A program made the translations under genes and the position numbers. Positions 5,548 to 13,117 of a DNA stretch of 15,643 nucleotides are shown one piece after another; position 1 is the stretch's first letter, and each line of letters starts with the position of its first letter. The stretch lies in the NCBI GenBank assembly GCA_035626675.1, contig DASPNH010000068.1:1-15643 (forward strand), written 5' to 3'. The notes beneath the pieces are model-generated. The model had not been told where the DNA came from and searched no databases. It was given only the letters and a program-made list of their open reading frames with translations. Source of the stretch: DASPNH01 sp035626675 (lineage in GTDB: Bacteria > Desulfobacterota > Binatia > UBA1149 > CAITLU01).

Positions 5548-5574
5548 AGCCGCCGACCGCGCCAGGAGACGACC

Positions 5575-6639
5575 ATGGGCACCACCTTCACTCTCTACAC
5601 GATGCAGAACAGCCCGTACTCCGACAAGATTCGCGCGCTGCTGCGATACAAGCGCATGGCAGTCGATGAGCGCGTTGAAAACGCCGAGACGCGATTCTCG
5701 GTCCTGCAAGCACGCACGGGAAAGACGATGGTCCCGGTCGTCATCACTCCCGACGATCGCGCCATCAACGACTCCACGGCGATCGCGGCCCATCTCGAAG
5801 AGGTCGCACCTGCGCCAGCTACTCGCTGGCAGGACCTCGCCTCCGACACCGTCGGCATGCTGCTCGAAGACTACGCCGACGAATGGCTCGTGCGCATCAT
5901 GCTGAGCTCGCGCTGGTACCACCCGGCCGACGCTGCCCAGAACGCGGCGGTCATCGCGGCCAACATGACGCAGGGGATGTACGGCCTGGACTTCCAGCGC
6001 GCCGCTCGCGACTTCCCTCCCGGCATCATCGGCACGTTACCGAAGATGGGGGCGACGCCCGAGAACGCCGAACACTGGTACGGGATGCTGCCGCACATCC
6101 TCGATGCGATGAACCATGCGTTGGAGCGTTCTCTTTTCCTCACCGGCTCGGCTCCTCATCAATGCGACTTCGCGTTCTACGGTCAGCTCAATCAGATCCG
6201 CCGCGATCCGACCGGTTTCGCTTGGATCGAACACGCGCCCGAGCGCGTTCGAGAATGGCTCGGACGCGTCGAGAGCGTGTGCACGGGCGCCCTCGACGCC
6301 GTCGTATCTCCGCGCGACGATCTCTCTGCACTCGAGCCGTTGGTGCGTCAGATGGCCGGAACGTACATGCGAATGCAGATCGCCAATGCGATTGCAGTCG
6401 AGAGCGGAGCCACCGTCGTGGAGGCCGAGCTTCTCGACGGTTTGCCGTTCCGCGCACCTCCGGCGAAGTACAATGCGAAGCTGCTCGCGAGTAACCTCGA
6501 CCTACTCGATCGGGTCTTCGCAGCTGGCGATGAACTGCCGGACGTGCTGTTCGCACCGCTACGCACCGAACTCGCAGCGCTTCGCGATTGCGGTTCCTCT
6601 CTCCTCCAGAATCGGGCGTCGCTGCACTCACAATTGTAG
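5575..6639 (+). CDS. Glutathione S-transferase-like protein with long C-terminal part
   Basis: 354 residues from the ATG at 5575, preceded by AGGAGA 6 bases upstream; the frame stays open further upstream but crosses the tRNA-Ser gene, so earlier starts are excluded. Residues 1-77 match a thioredoxin-fold GST N-terminal domain: FTLYTMQNSPYSDKIRALLR (strand, active-site turn, helix), then MVP with the expected cis-Pro at 54, and NDSTAIAAHLEE where Asp66-Ser67 would contact the glutathione gamma-glutamyl group. The turn has Ser and Tyr (NSPYS) but no Cys, so an omega-like Cys mechanism is unlikely. A helical GST-type C-domain spans about 85-235. The last 100 residues exceed the usual 200-230 residue GST length. 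The substrate is unknown. Confidence 0.8.
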   Translation: MGTTFTLYTMQNSPYSDKIRALLRYKRMAVDERVENAETRFSVLQARTGKTMVPVVITPDDRAINDSTAIAAHLEEVAPAPATRWQDLASDTVGMLLEDYADEWLVRIMLSSRWYHPADAAQNAAVIAANMTQGMYGLDFQRAARDFPPGIIGTLPKMGATPENAEHWYGMLPHILDAMNHALERSLFLTGSAPHQCDFAFYGQLNQIRRDPTGFAWIEHAPERVREWLGRVESVCTGALDAVVSPRDDLSALEPLVRQMAGTYMRMQIANAIAVESGATVVEAELLDGLPFRAPPAKYNAKLLASNLDLLDRVFAAGDELPDVLFAPLRTELAALRDCGSSLLQNRASLHSQL

Positions 6640-6820
6640 AAAAGCAATTTTTGTCTCGGTCTTGAGCCTCCGTACGGGTGGCGAACACCATTGAACCTTA
6701 TTGCTAGGTTTTCAGCGTCGCCCAACATTGTGATTGTAAGCAGGCTCGCCCTGCATCGGGGTCCGCGAAAGGCAATCCGCCGCAAACGTGGGCTCCCCTG
6801 ATCACGAAGGAGGATCCCCG

Positions 6821-9322
6821 ATGGTTCGCTTCCAAGTCGGACTAGTCGCACTCGTATCTTTAATTTCAGCCGCGGTAGCGACCACCGTTCCTGCCGCACC
6901 CATCACGTTCGACCGCACCGAACAGTCCGTCGATCTCGTATCTGCGGGCGTCGGAGGCGTCGGCAACGAAACCGCCACCATCAATCTCACCGGAGTCAGC
7001 GGCAGTGTCCGAAAGGCGTACCTGTACTGGCACGGTGTCGACCTCGTAGAAAACGGCGGTGACGGCATCTACGACAACGCAGCCATCCTCTTCGGCGGCC
7101 AGCCGGTGATCGGAGCATCGATCGGCGACACTTCGTCGAACTGCTGGGGAGAGGGATCCAGCCGTGCATACCGAGCCGACGTGACGAGCATCGTGACGGG
7201 CAACGGCAATTACTCGATCAGCGGCCTTGCCGGCAAGCCCGGCCACGAAGGAAACGGCGCATCGCTGGTGGTGACGTTCAACGACGGCAACCCCATCAAC
7301 GATCGTGACTTCATGTTCTTCGAGGGCAACGACGCCGACAATCCCCAGGGCTTCAACTGCGCAGACGACGGCGGCAACACCGGCATCTCCGTGCGCGCCA
7401 ACGACAACTCCGAGCAGTGCCGCTGCAAGGTCCAGGGCGACGAAGACTGCGACGGCGACGTCGAGGGCAACGAGAACGACGCGCAGTGCCACAAGAACTG
7501 CGAGAACCACGACGGCGACTGCAACCCGCACTGCGAAGACGACCGCGAATGCCACGGCAGCTGCAATCCGCACGACGGCTACTGCAACCCCAATTGCAAA
7601 CATGACGACGATTGCGACGACGAGGACTGCGACGACGGCGACGGCGTCTGCAACGAAAAGTGCGACGACGACACCGACTGCAATCCTAGCTGCAGCCCCA
7701 ACGACGGCATCTGCAACGAGGAATGCTCGCACGACGACGATTGCGACGAGGAGGAGTGCGACGACGACGACGGCGACTGCAACCCCGCGTGCGACGACGA
7801 CGACGATTGCACCAACAGCTGCAGCCCGCACGACGGCGTCTGCAACCCCCGCTGCCACAACGACGACGACTGCGAAGAGTGCGACGACAACGACGGCGTC
7901 TGCAACGAAGAGTGCCCGCACGACAAGGACTGCCACATGTCGTGCAACCCGCACGACGACATCTGCAACCCGCGCTGCAAGAACGACGACGACTGCACGA
8001 ACAACTGCGACGACGACGACGGCGTCTGCAATCCGGACTGCGCCGACGACGACGACTGCGAGAACGACTGCGACGACGACGATGGTGTCTGCAACCCGAA
8101 CTGCGTCGACGACGACGACTGCGACGAGTGCGACGACGACGACGGCGTCTGCACACCGGGCTGCGGAGTCGACGACGACGACTGCACGACCTCGTGCGAC
8201 GACGACGACGGCGTCTGTAATCCGCAGTGCGCGGACGATGACGACTGCGACACCGACTGCGACGACAACGACGGCATCTGCAACGAGGAATGCGACGACG
8301 ACGACGATTGCGACGAAGATTGCGACGACGACGACGGCGTCTGCAACCTAGCCTGCATCGATGACGACGATTGCGACGAGGAGCCGTGCGATCACACCGA
8401 CGGAAAATGCGACGAAAGCTGTGACGGCGACGACGACGACTGCAATTCGAACTGCGACGACAACGACGGCCAGTGCAATCCCGACTGCGCCAACGACGAG
8501 GATTGCGGCGAGATCTGCACCGACACCGACACCGACGGCTGGCACTTCCTGCTCGAGAACATCGACTACGGCACCGGACCCGTCTCGGTCCAGATGCACG
8601 TGGCCGACGGCCAGAAGTTCGGCAACGGCCAGGACGACGACGATCTGGTCTTCTCGTCGGCTGCGGGCAGCGAGACCATCGACGACTCCGGCAATCGCTG
8701 GGACGGCAACAGCGTGCCCGACGCGGACAACACCCGCGCTCAGAACGGCGCGCTGTGGGACATCCACACGCTGAACATCACCGATGCCTTCGACGAGTCG
8801 GGCGAGTACGACATCGAAGTCGACGGCATGGACGACTCGCGCGACTGCAAGAGCCTGGTGGTGGCCATCGTCAACGTCGCCCAGCGCGCGGCCGGTTGCG
8901 GCAACGGCGTCCTGGATCAGGGCGAGGAGTGCGATCCCGACTCCGAGACCAACACGTGCGGAGGCTCACTGACCTGCACCTCCAGCTGCGAGTGCGGCTG
9001 CGACTCGGCTGCCGACTGCAACGACGGCATCGAGTGCACGCTCGATACCTGCAACGTGATCGACGGCGCGTGCCTGCACAACGCCGAGACTTGCGTGTGT
9101 CCGGCCGAGTGCGGCAACCCGCGTGAGGACTTCGAGCGCGTGACCGCCGTGGACTCGCAGCACATCCTGAACACGGTGGTTGAGCTGGTTCAGTGCCCGC
9201 TGTGCGTCTGCGACGTCAACAGCACGGGGCACATCTTCGCCGACGATGCGCTCAACGACCTGCGGCACGCCGTTGGCCAGCCCGTGCCCCTGGTCTGCCC
9301 GGACCTGCCGCCCGACGAGTAA
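6821..9322 (+). CDS. Secreted Asp/Cys-repeat protein with dockerin-like C-terminus
   Basis: 833 residues from the ATG at 6821 (AAGGAGG 7 bases upstream). A signal peptide of about 26-27 residues is followed by a probable beta-rich domain, with VRKAYLYWHGVDLVENGG, RAYRADVTSIVTGNGNY and NGASLVVTFNDGN. The domain is interrupted at about 179 and resumes near 568 (GWHFLLENIDYGTGPVSVQM). The interruption holds a degenerate start and sixteen repeats (227-565) of about 21 residues, C-x6-C-x3-C-x5/6-C, typified by CDDDDGVCNPDCADDDDC. A Cys module (CGNGVLDQGEECDPDS) resembles the DUF4215-type repeat. It is followed by CNDGIECTLDTC and a dockerin-like ending (AVDSQHIL..., CDVNSTGHIFADDALNDLRH) with EF-hand-style Ca2+ ligands. 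Export and Ca2+ binding are inferred. The paralogue at 9504 lacks the repeats. Confidence 0.9.
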   Translation: MVRFQVGLVALVSLISAAVATTVPAAPITFDRTEQSVDLVSAGVGGVGNETATINLTGVSGSVRKAYLYWHGVDLVENGGDGIYDNAAILFGGQPVIGASIGDTSSNCWGEGSSRAYRADVTSIVTGNGNYSISGLAGKPGHEGNGASLVVTFNDGNPINDRDFMFFEGNDADNPQGFNCADDGGNTGISVRANDNSEQCRCKVQGDEDCDGDVEGNENDAQCHKNCENHDGDCNPHCEDDRECHGSCNPHDGYCNPNCKHDDDCDDEDCDDGDGVCNEKCDDDTDCNPSCSPNDGICNEECSHDDDCDEEECDDDDGDCNPACDDDDDCTNSCSPHDGVCNPRCHNDDDCEECDDNDGVCNEECPHDKDCHMSCNPHDDICNPRCKNDDDCTNNCDDDDGVCNPDCADDDDCENDCDDDDGVCNPNCVDDDDCDECDDDDGVCTPGCGVDDDDCTTSCDDDDGVCNPQCADDDDCDTDCDDNDGICNEECDDDDDCDEDCDDDDGVCNLACIDDDDCDEEPCDHTDGKCDESCDGDDDDCNSNCDDNDGQCNPDCANDEDCGEICTDTDTDGWHFLLENIDYGTGPVSVQMHVADGQKFGNGQDDDDLVFSSAAGSETIDDSGNRWDGNSVPDADNTRAQNGALWDIHTLNITDAFDESGEYDIEVDGMDDSRDCKSLVVAIVNVAQRAAGCGNGVLDQGEECDPDSETNTCGGSLTCTSSCECGCDSAADCNDGIECTLDTCNVIDGACLHNAETCVCPAECGNPREDFERVTAVDSQHILNTVVELVQCPLCVCDVNSTGHIFADDALNDLRHAVGQPVPLVCPDLPPDE
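7499..8515 (+). repeat. Sixteen tandem Asp/Cys repeats (about 63 bp each)
   Basis: Sixteen coding repeats of 20-22 residues lie head to tail, each with four Cys. Typical units are CDDDDGVCNPDCADDDDCEND and variants with CNPHDGYCNPNC or CDDNDGICNEEC. The fixed parts are the four Cys, DG before the second Cys and DDDDC at the end; spacing between the first three Cys hardly varies. The DNA is built almost entirely from GAC, GAT and TGC codons and forms a quasi-microsatellite. All length changes among units are multiples of three. Confidence 0.9.
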
Positions 9323-9348
9323 ACTCGGAGCGCCAGGAGCCTTGAACC

Positions 9349-9388
9349 GACGGCCCGCGAGGAAATTCCCCGCGGGCCGTCTTTTTTT
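9349..9388 (+). terminator. Intrinsic terminator after the Asp/Cys-repeat gene
   Basis: GACGGCCCGCG (9349-9359) pairs perfectly with CGCGGGCCGTC (9371-9381), followed by seven T. It lies 27 bases after the stop at 9322, so the two paralogues are probably separate transcripts. Confidence 0.9.
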
Positions 9389-9503
9389 GCCCGACGTTAA
9401 TGCCTCTTTTTTCGTGGACATACTTGGCGGCCACCTCCGATGCCCATACCATCTGGGTGACCCGGCTGCTGCTGGGGGGGACTCAACGAACAAGGAGGAT
9501 ACG

Positions 9504-10835
9504 ATGGTTCGATCACGTCTCGCGGCGGGGAGCCTCGTTGGCCTGTTGCTGCTCTTGGCAGCTTCGGCCGAGGCTGAGCCCGTTACGTTCGCACGTTCCG
9601 AGAACAACACCGATTACACGTCCTTTGCGGTCGGAGGCATCGGCGATGGGCCCGCCACGATCACCGTCTCCGGCATCACGGGAACGGTCTCGAAGGCCTT
9701 CCTGTACTGGCACGGCGTGGATCTGGCGGCCTCGGGCGGCAACAGCATCTACGACAACGGCAACGTCACGTTCGATGGTGACGCCATCGTCGGGCAGAGC
9801 CTGGGATCGGCTTCCACCAATTGCTGGGACGCCGGGTCCAGCGGCGCCTTCTTTGCCGACGTCACCGACATCGTCGACGGCAACGGCTCCTACACCTTCT
9901 CACCGGGCACCACCGTGGGCCACGATACCAATGGCGCTTCCCTGATCGTGCTGTGGGACGACGGCAACGACAGCAACAACCGCGACCTCGTCTTCTTCGA
10001 AGGCAACGACTCCGACAACCCCCAGGGTTTCCCGGGCGATCCCAATGGCTGGGCCGCCACGTTGAACAACATCAACTACGGCGGCGGGTCCGTGTTCGCC
10101 CAGATGCACGTCGGCGATGGTCAGGACTTCGGTCTCGGCGACGACGCGACGGTCACGTTCTCGTCCTCCGCCGGCGACGTGGTCATTCCCGATTCGCTGC
10201 TCGTCTTCGACGGCAACTCGGTCCCCGATGCCGGCCTGGATCGCGCCGGTAATGGTTCGCTGTGGGACGTGCATACTTTCGACATCGGCGACGCATTCGA
10301 TCAGGCCGGGACCTACTCGCTCAGCCTGAGCACGGCGTTCCTGAGCTCGGGCGATTGTCACAGCCTGGTCGTCATCATGATCGACCTGGCAGCTGGCGCC
10401 GCTCCGTGCGGCAATGGCACCATCGATGAGGGCGAGGACTGCGATCCGAATGCCGTTCCCGATGGCTGCACCGGTCCCGAGACGTGCCTGAACAGCTGCA
10501 CGTGCGGCTGCGACAGCAACTCCGACTGCAATGACGGCGTTCCCTGCACCGTCGACTCGTGCAACCTGGATACCGGCGCGTGCACCAACAACGACGACCT
10601 GTGCGGCTGCCCGCGCGATTGCGGCGACCCGGCCAACGAGGAGGGCGTGGTCACGGCGGTGGACGCCGGCCACATCCTCAACGCAGCGGTCGAGATCCTG
10701 GAGTGCCTGGACTGCATCTGCGACGTCGACAACAACGGCGACCAGAACGCGACCGACGCGCTGCTGGACCTCCAGTTCGCGGTTCATCTTCCGGTCACGC
10801 TGGAGTGTCCGGACTTCGTGATTCCGGTTCCGTAG
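9504..10835 (+). CDS. Secreted paralogue without the Asp/Cys cassette, dockerin-like C-terminus
   Basis: 443 residues from the ATG at 9504 (AAGGAGG 5 bases upstream). A signal peptide of about 24 residues (hydrophobic VGLLLLLAAS, then AEA) leads into a domain at about 26-300 that aligns through its length with the preceding gene. Shared stretches include KAFLYWHGVDLAASGGNSIY, FADVTDIVDGNGSY, FFEGNDSDNPQGF and DGNSVPDAGLDRAGNGSLWD. Here the loop after NPQGF is only a few residues before GWAATLNNINYG. The C-terminus repeats the order seen in the neighbour: CGNGTIDEGEDCDP, CNDGVPCTVDSC, then the dockerin-like TAVDAGHILNAAVEI and CDVDNNGDQNATDALLDLQF. It is probably secreted or surface-attached. 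The domain may belong to a family such as DUF3344, but I cannot confirm this. Confidence 0.9.
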   Translation: MVRSRLAAGSLVGLLLLLAASAEAEPVTFARSENNTDYTSFAVGGIGDGPATITVSGITGTVSKAFLYWHGVDLAASGGNSIYDNGNVTFDGDAIVGQSLGSASTNCWDAGSSGAFFADVTDIVDGNGSYTFSPGTTVGHDTNGASLIVLWDDGNDSNNRDLVFFEGNDSDNPQGFPGDPNGWAATLNNINYGGGSVFAQMHVGDGQDFGLGDDATVTFSSSAGDVVIPDSLLVFDGNSVPDAGLDRAGNGSLWDVHTFDIGDAFDQAGTYSLSLSTAFLSSGDCHSLVVIMIDLAAGAAPCGNGTIDEGEDCDPNAVPDGCTGPETCLNSCTCGCDSNSDCNDGVPCTVDSCNLDTGACTNNDDLCGCPRDCGDPANEEGVVTAVDAGHILNAAVEILECLDCICDVDNNGDQNATDALLDLQFAVHLPVTLECPDFVIPVP

Positions 10836-10862
10836 CAGCCGGCGGCCGCCGCTGGAAAGAGA

Positions 10863-10895
10863 AAGGCCCGCGGGTATTTCCCGCGGGCCTTTTTT
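10863..10895 (+). terminator. Strong intrinsic terminator between convergent genes
   Basis: AAGGCCCGCGGG (10863-10874) pairs with CCCGCGGGCCTT (10880-10891) around TATTT, with a six-base T run. It lies 27 bases past the stop at 10835 and 44 bases past the stop of convergent serS, whose transcript could also use it, though with a shorter A/T flank on that side. Confidence 0.9.
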
Positions 10896-10939
10896 CGTCG
10901 CAGACGTTGCCACGAGCCCGGCGCGCCGGGCTCGCAGCA

Positions 10940-12211
10940 TTATGCGCGCAACTGCTCCTGCCCGCCCATGTACGGCCGCAGCACCGCAGGAATCTCGATG
11001 CTGCCGTCGGCGCGCTGGTAGGTCTCGAGAACCGCGATCATCACGCGCGGAAGCGCCAGACCCGACCCGTTGAGCGTGTGCACGAGGCGGACCTTTCCGG
11101 CTTCGTCACGGAAACGGATGTTGGCGCGGCGGGCTTGGAAGTCCCCGAAATTGGAGCACGAGCTGACCTCCAGCCATTCCCTGCAGCCGGGCGCCCAGAT
11201 CTCGATGTCGAATTTCATCGTGGCGGTGAAGGAGAGATCCCCCGTGCACATCTGGATGATCCGGTGCTGCAGGCCCAGGCGCCGGCACACCTCCTCCGCG
11301 CAACGCAGCAGGCTTTCGAGCTCGGCATCGGAGGTTTCGGGATGGACGAACTTGACCATCTCGACCTTGTCGAACTGATGCCCGCGCTTGATGCCCCGCA
11401 CGTCGCGGCCCGCCGACATCTTCTCGCGCCGGAAGCACGGCGTGTACGCCACGTGCCGGATGGGCAGCGTGGCTCCTTCCAGGATCTCGTCCCGGTACAG
11501 GTTGGTCACCGGCACCTCGGCGGTGGGAACGAAGTAGAAGTCCTCTTCGGCATCGCGGTAGAGGTTGTCGCCGAACTTGGGAAGGTTGCCGGTGCCGTAC
11601 AGGCACTCCTCTCGCACCATCGCCGGCGGATAGACCTCGGTGTGCCCGTGTTCGCGCGTGTGAAGGTCGAGCATGAACGTGATCAGCGCGCGCTGAAGGC
11701 GTGCGCCGTCGCCGCGCAGGACGTAGAAGCGAGATCCCGAGATCTTCACGCCACGCTCGAAATCGATGATTCCGAGCTTTTCGCCGAGTTCCCAGTGCGG
11801 GACCGGCTCGAAGTCGAACGTGCGGGTAGGCTCCTCGGTGCGTACGACCAGATTGGCGCTGTCGTCGGGGCCGGGCGGCACCTCCGGATGCGGCAGGTTG
11901 GGCAGTTCGAGCATGCGGCGACCGAACTCGGCCTCGACCTGCTCCATCTCCTTCTCGGCTGCCGAAAGCTTGTCGCCGAGACTGCGGACCGCCGTCTTGG
12001 CGGCCTCCATCTCCGGGCCGGGCTTCATCGAACCGATCCGCTTGGAGGAAGCCTTGCGCTCCGAGCGCATCGACTCGACGTCGGTGATGAGCTGGCGGCG
12101 GCGCCGATCCAGCTCCAGGACGTGGTTCAGCTCCTCCTCGGAGCATCCGACCAGCGCGAGCCGTTCTCGCACCGCATCGGTCTGTTCGCGCAGCAGTCGG
12201 ATGTCGAGCAT
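10940..12211 (-). CDS. serS: Seryl-tRNA synthetase
   Basis: 423 residues, the usual length. It charges tRNA-Ser with serine in the cytoplasm and is the only synthetase in the window. The start is the ATG giving MLDIRLLREQTDAVRERL, the canonical N-terminus; an ATG 27 bases upstream has its ribosome site directly abutting and is rejected. Residues 1-100 form the long antiparallel coiled coil that contacts the tRNA variable arm. The class II core follows, with VPTAEVPVTNLY (TAE serine-binding loop), motif 2 (YTPCFRREKMSAGRDVRGIK), the KVEMVKF strand, FDIEIWAPGCREWLEVSSCS, and motif 3 (NGSGLALPRVMIAVLE) with its Arg. It lies 63 bases downstream of yraN on the same strand. Confidence 0.98.
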   Translation of the reverse strand: MLDIRLLREQTDAVRERLALVGCSEEELNHVLELDRRRRQLITDVESMRSERKASSKRIGSMKPGPEMEAAKTAVRSLGDKLSAAEKEMEQVEAEFGRRMLELPNLPHPEVPPGPDDSANLVVRTEEPTRTFDFEPVPHWELGEKLGIIDFERGVKISGSRFYVLRGDGARLQRALITFMLDLHTREHGHTEVYPPAMVREECLYGTGNLPKFGDNLYRDAEEDFYFVPTAEVPVTNLYRDEILEGATLPIRHVAYTPCFRREKMSAGRDVRGIKRGHQFDKVEMVKFVHPETSDAELESLLRCAEEVCRRLGLQHRIIQMCTGDLSFTATMKFDIEIWAPGCREWLEVSSCSNFGDFQARRANIRFRDEAGKVRLVHTLNGSGLALPRVMIAVLETYQRADGSIEIPAVLRPYMGGQEQLRA

Positions 12212-12274
12212 GGGTGTCGCTGTCCTGTGACGCCGCATCCTCCACCGCGGCGCGCGGCGACTCGAGGGCGTGGC

Positions 12275-12712
12275 TCAGTAGTCGGACGCGCAGTCAAAGG
12301 CATTCACGACGTGCGTGCAAGCCATGCCGCGGCCGTCCACAGCCACCACGTCGAATCGCGCAGGGCATCGGCTCCAGCCCGCGCCGGCCAGGAAGGAGCG
12401 CGCAAGACGCGTCAGCCGCCGCTGCTTGCGCGGGTCCACGGCCTCCAGCGCACCGCCGTTGCGCCGCGTCTTCACCTCCACGAATACGACCACCTCGCCG
12501 TCGATCGCGATGATGTCGAGCTCGCCGAAGGGGCTGCGCACGTTGCGCGCCACGATGCGATACCCGCACCGTTGCAGGAACGCTGCCGCCGCGTCCTCGC
12601 CGGCAATGCCGAGCTCGCGCCGCCGATCGGTCCGCTCCTGGCGCGCCAGCGGCGTGGGCTCGCCATTGTGTCTCCGCGCTCCGCCGTCAGACCTTCGTCG
12701 TGTACCGTTCAT
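12275..12712 (-). CDS. yraN: YraN/UPF0102 family nuclease-like protein
   Basis: 145 residues from the ATG at 12710-12712; the frame is open further upstream but the family begins near the conserved RRELGIAGEDAAAAFLQRCG, so long extensions are not supported. There is no clear Shine-Dalgarno sequence. The family core is visible: GEDAAAAFL, GYRIVARNVRSPFGELDIIA, and VVVFVEVKTRRN, containing the Glu/Asp/Glu-x-Lys residues of a restriction-endonuclease-like fold. Biochemical function is not established for the family; Holliday-junction-resolvase-like structure is noted for relatives. The N-terminal 30 residues (Arg and Gly-rich) are longer than usual and may be a start misplacement. It precedes serS on the minus strand and diverges from gatC. 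Confidence 0.9.
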   Translation of the reverse strand: MNGTRRRSDGGARRHNGEPTPLARQERTDRRRELGIAGEDAAAAFLQRCGYRIVARNVRSPFGELDIIAIDGEVVVFVEVKTRRNGGALEAVDPRKQRRLTRLARSFLAGAGWSRCPARFDVVAVDGRGMACTHVVNAFDCASDY

Positions 12713-12829
12713 GGCGGCACCATGCGGCGGCCACGCCCGCACGCCAATGCCATGAATGGGATGAAGTAGCGCTTTCGTGCTGCCGCGGGCGGTTTTGCGC
12801 CGCTTGCCGCGGCGTGTTAATCGCGATGA

Positions 12830-13117
12830 ATGCCCATTACGCGAGCCGACATCGAGCGCGTGGCCTCCCTGGCGCGGCTCCACCTGACCGGCGAGGAAGT
12901 CGACCGGCTGACTTCGGACCTGCGACGCATCCTCGAATATGTCGGCAAGCTCGGTGAGCTCGACACCTCGCGCGTCGAGCCGACATCGAGCGTAGTTGCC
13001 ATGAGCACCCCGTTCCGTGACGACGCCGTCACCACCGGTGGCGATCCAGCCTCGGCGATGGCCAACGCGCCGCGCCGCGACGAGCATTACTTCGTCGTTC
13101 CACGGATCATCGAATGA
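12830..13117 (+). CDS. gatC: Asp-tRNA(Asn)/Glu-tRNA(Gln) amidotransferase subunit C
   Basis: 95 residues, the normal length. GatC is the small linker subunit that wraps GatA and GatB in the complex converting misacylated Asp-tRNA(Asn) or Glu-tRNA(Gln) to the amide. It has the typical ITRADIERVASLARLHLTGEE opening with two N-terminal helices, then the extended segment ending in TPFRDD and HYFVVPRIIE. No strong ribosome site is seen before ATG 12830; another ATG at 12826 is out of frame. The stop overlaps the gatA start as ATGA. Confidence 0.96.
   Translation: MPITRADIERVASLARLHLTGEEVDRLTSDLRRILEYVGKLGELDTSRVEPTSSVVAMSTPFRDDAVTTGGDPASAMANAPRRDEHYFVVPRIIE

Noticed and set aside
5233..5574. N-terminal extension of the GST-like protein to 468 residues
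   Set aside because: The extension runs through tRNA-Ser(TGA) in antisense, and the domain starts precisely at the ATG with a ribosome site at 5575.
6672..6700. Sigma-54 promoter before the Asp/Cys-repeat gene
   Set aside because: TGGC and TTG are present but the spacing is one base off and the -12 GC is missing.
6730..6820. Cyclic-di-GMP (GEMM) riboswitch before the Asp/Cys-repeat gene
   Set aside because: A GCGAAAGG...CGCAAACG stretch looks vaguely similar, but the flanking bases do not form the required stems.
6866..7954. 362-residue minus-strand Val/Ala-rich frame that looks like a membrane protein
   Set aside because: It is the complement of the secreted protein's N-domain and Asp/Cys repeats; GTC and GCA arise as reverse complements of GAC and TGC.
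7579..8358. 259-residue minus-strand Ser/Gln-rich frame
   Set aside because: Another shadow of the Asp/Cys repeat, read in a different frame as TCG/TCGTC-type codons.
7499..8515. CRISPR array
   Set aside because: The repeats are in-frame coding units joined head to tail, with no unique spacers.
10559..12769. 736-residue plus-strand frame
   Set aside because: It is antisense to serS and yraN, both clearly recognised, and only appears open because of high GC content.
12713..13087. N-terminal extension of YraN to 270 residues
   Set aside because: The extra segment is antisense to gatC and the family is about 120 residues long.
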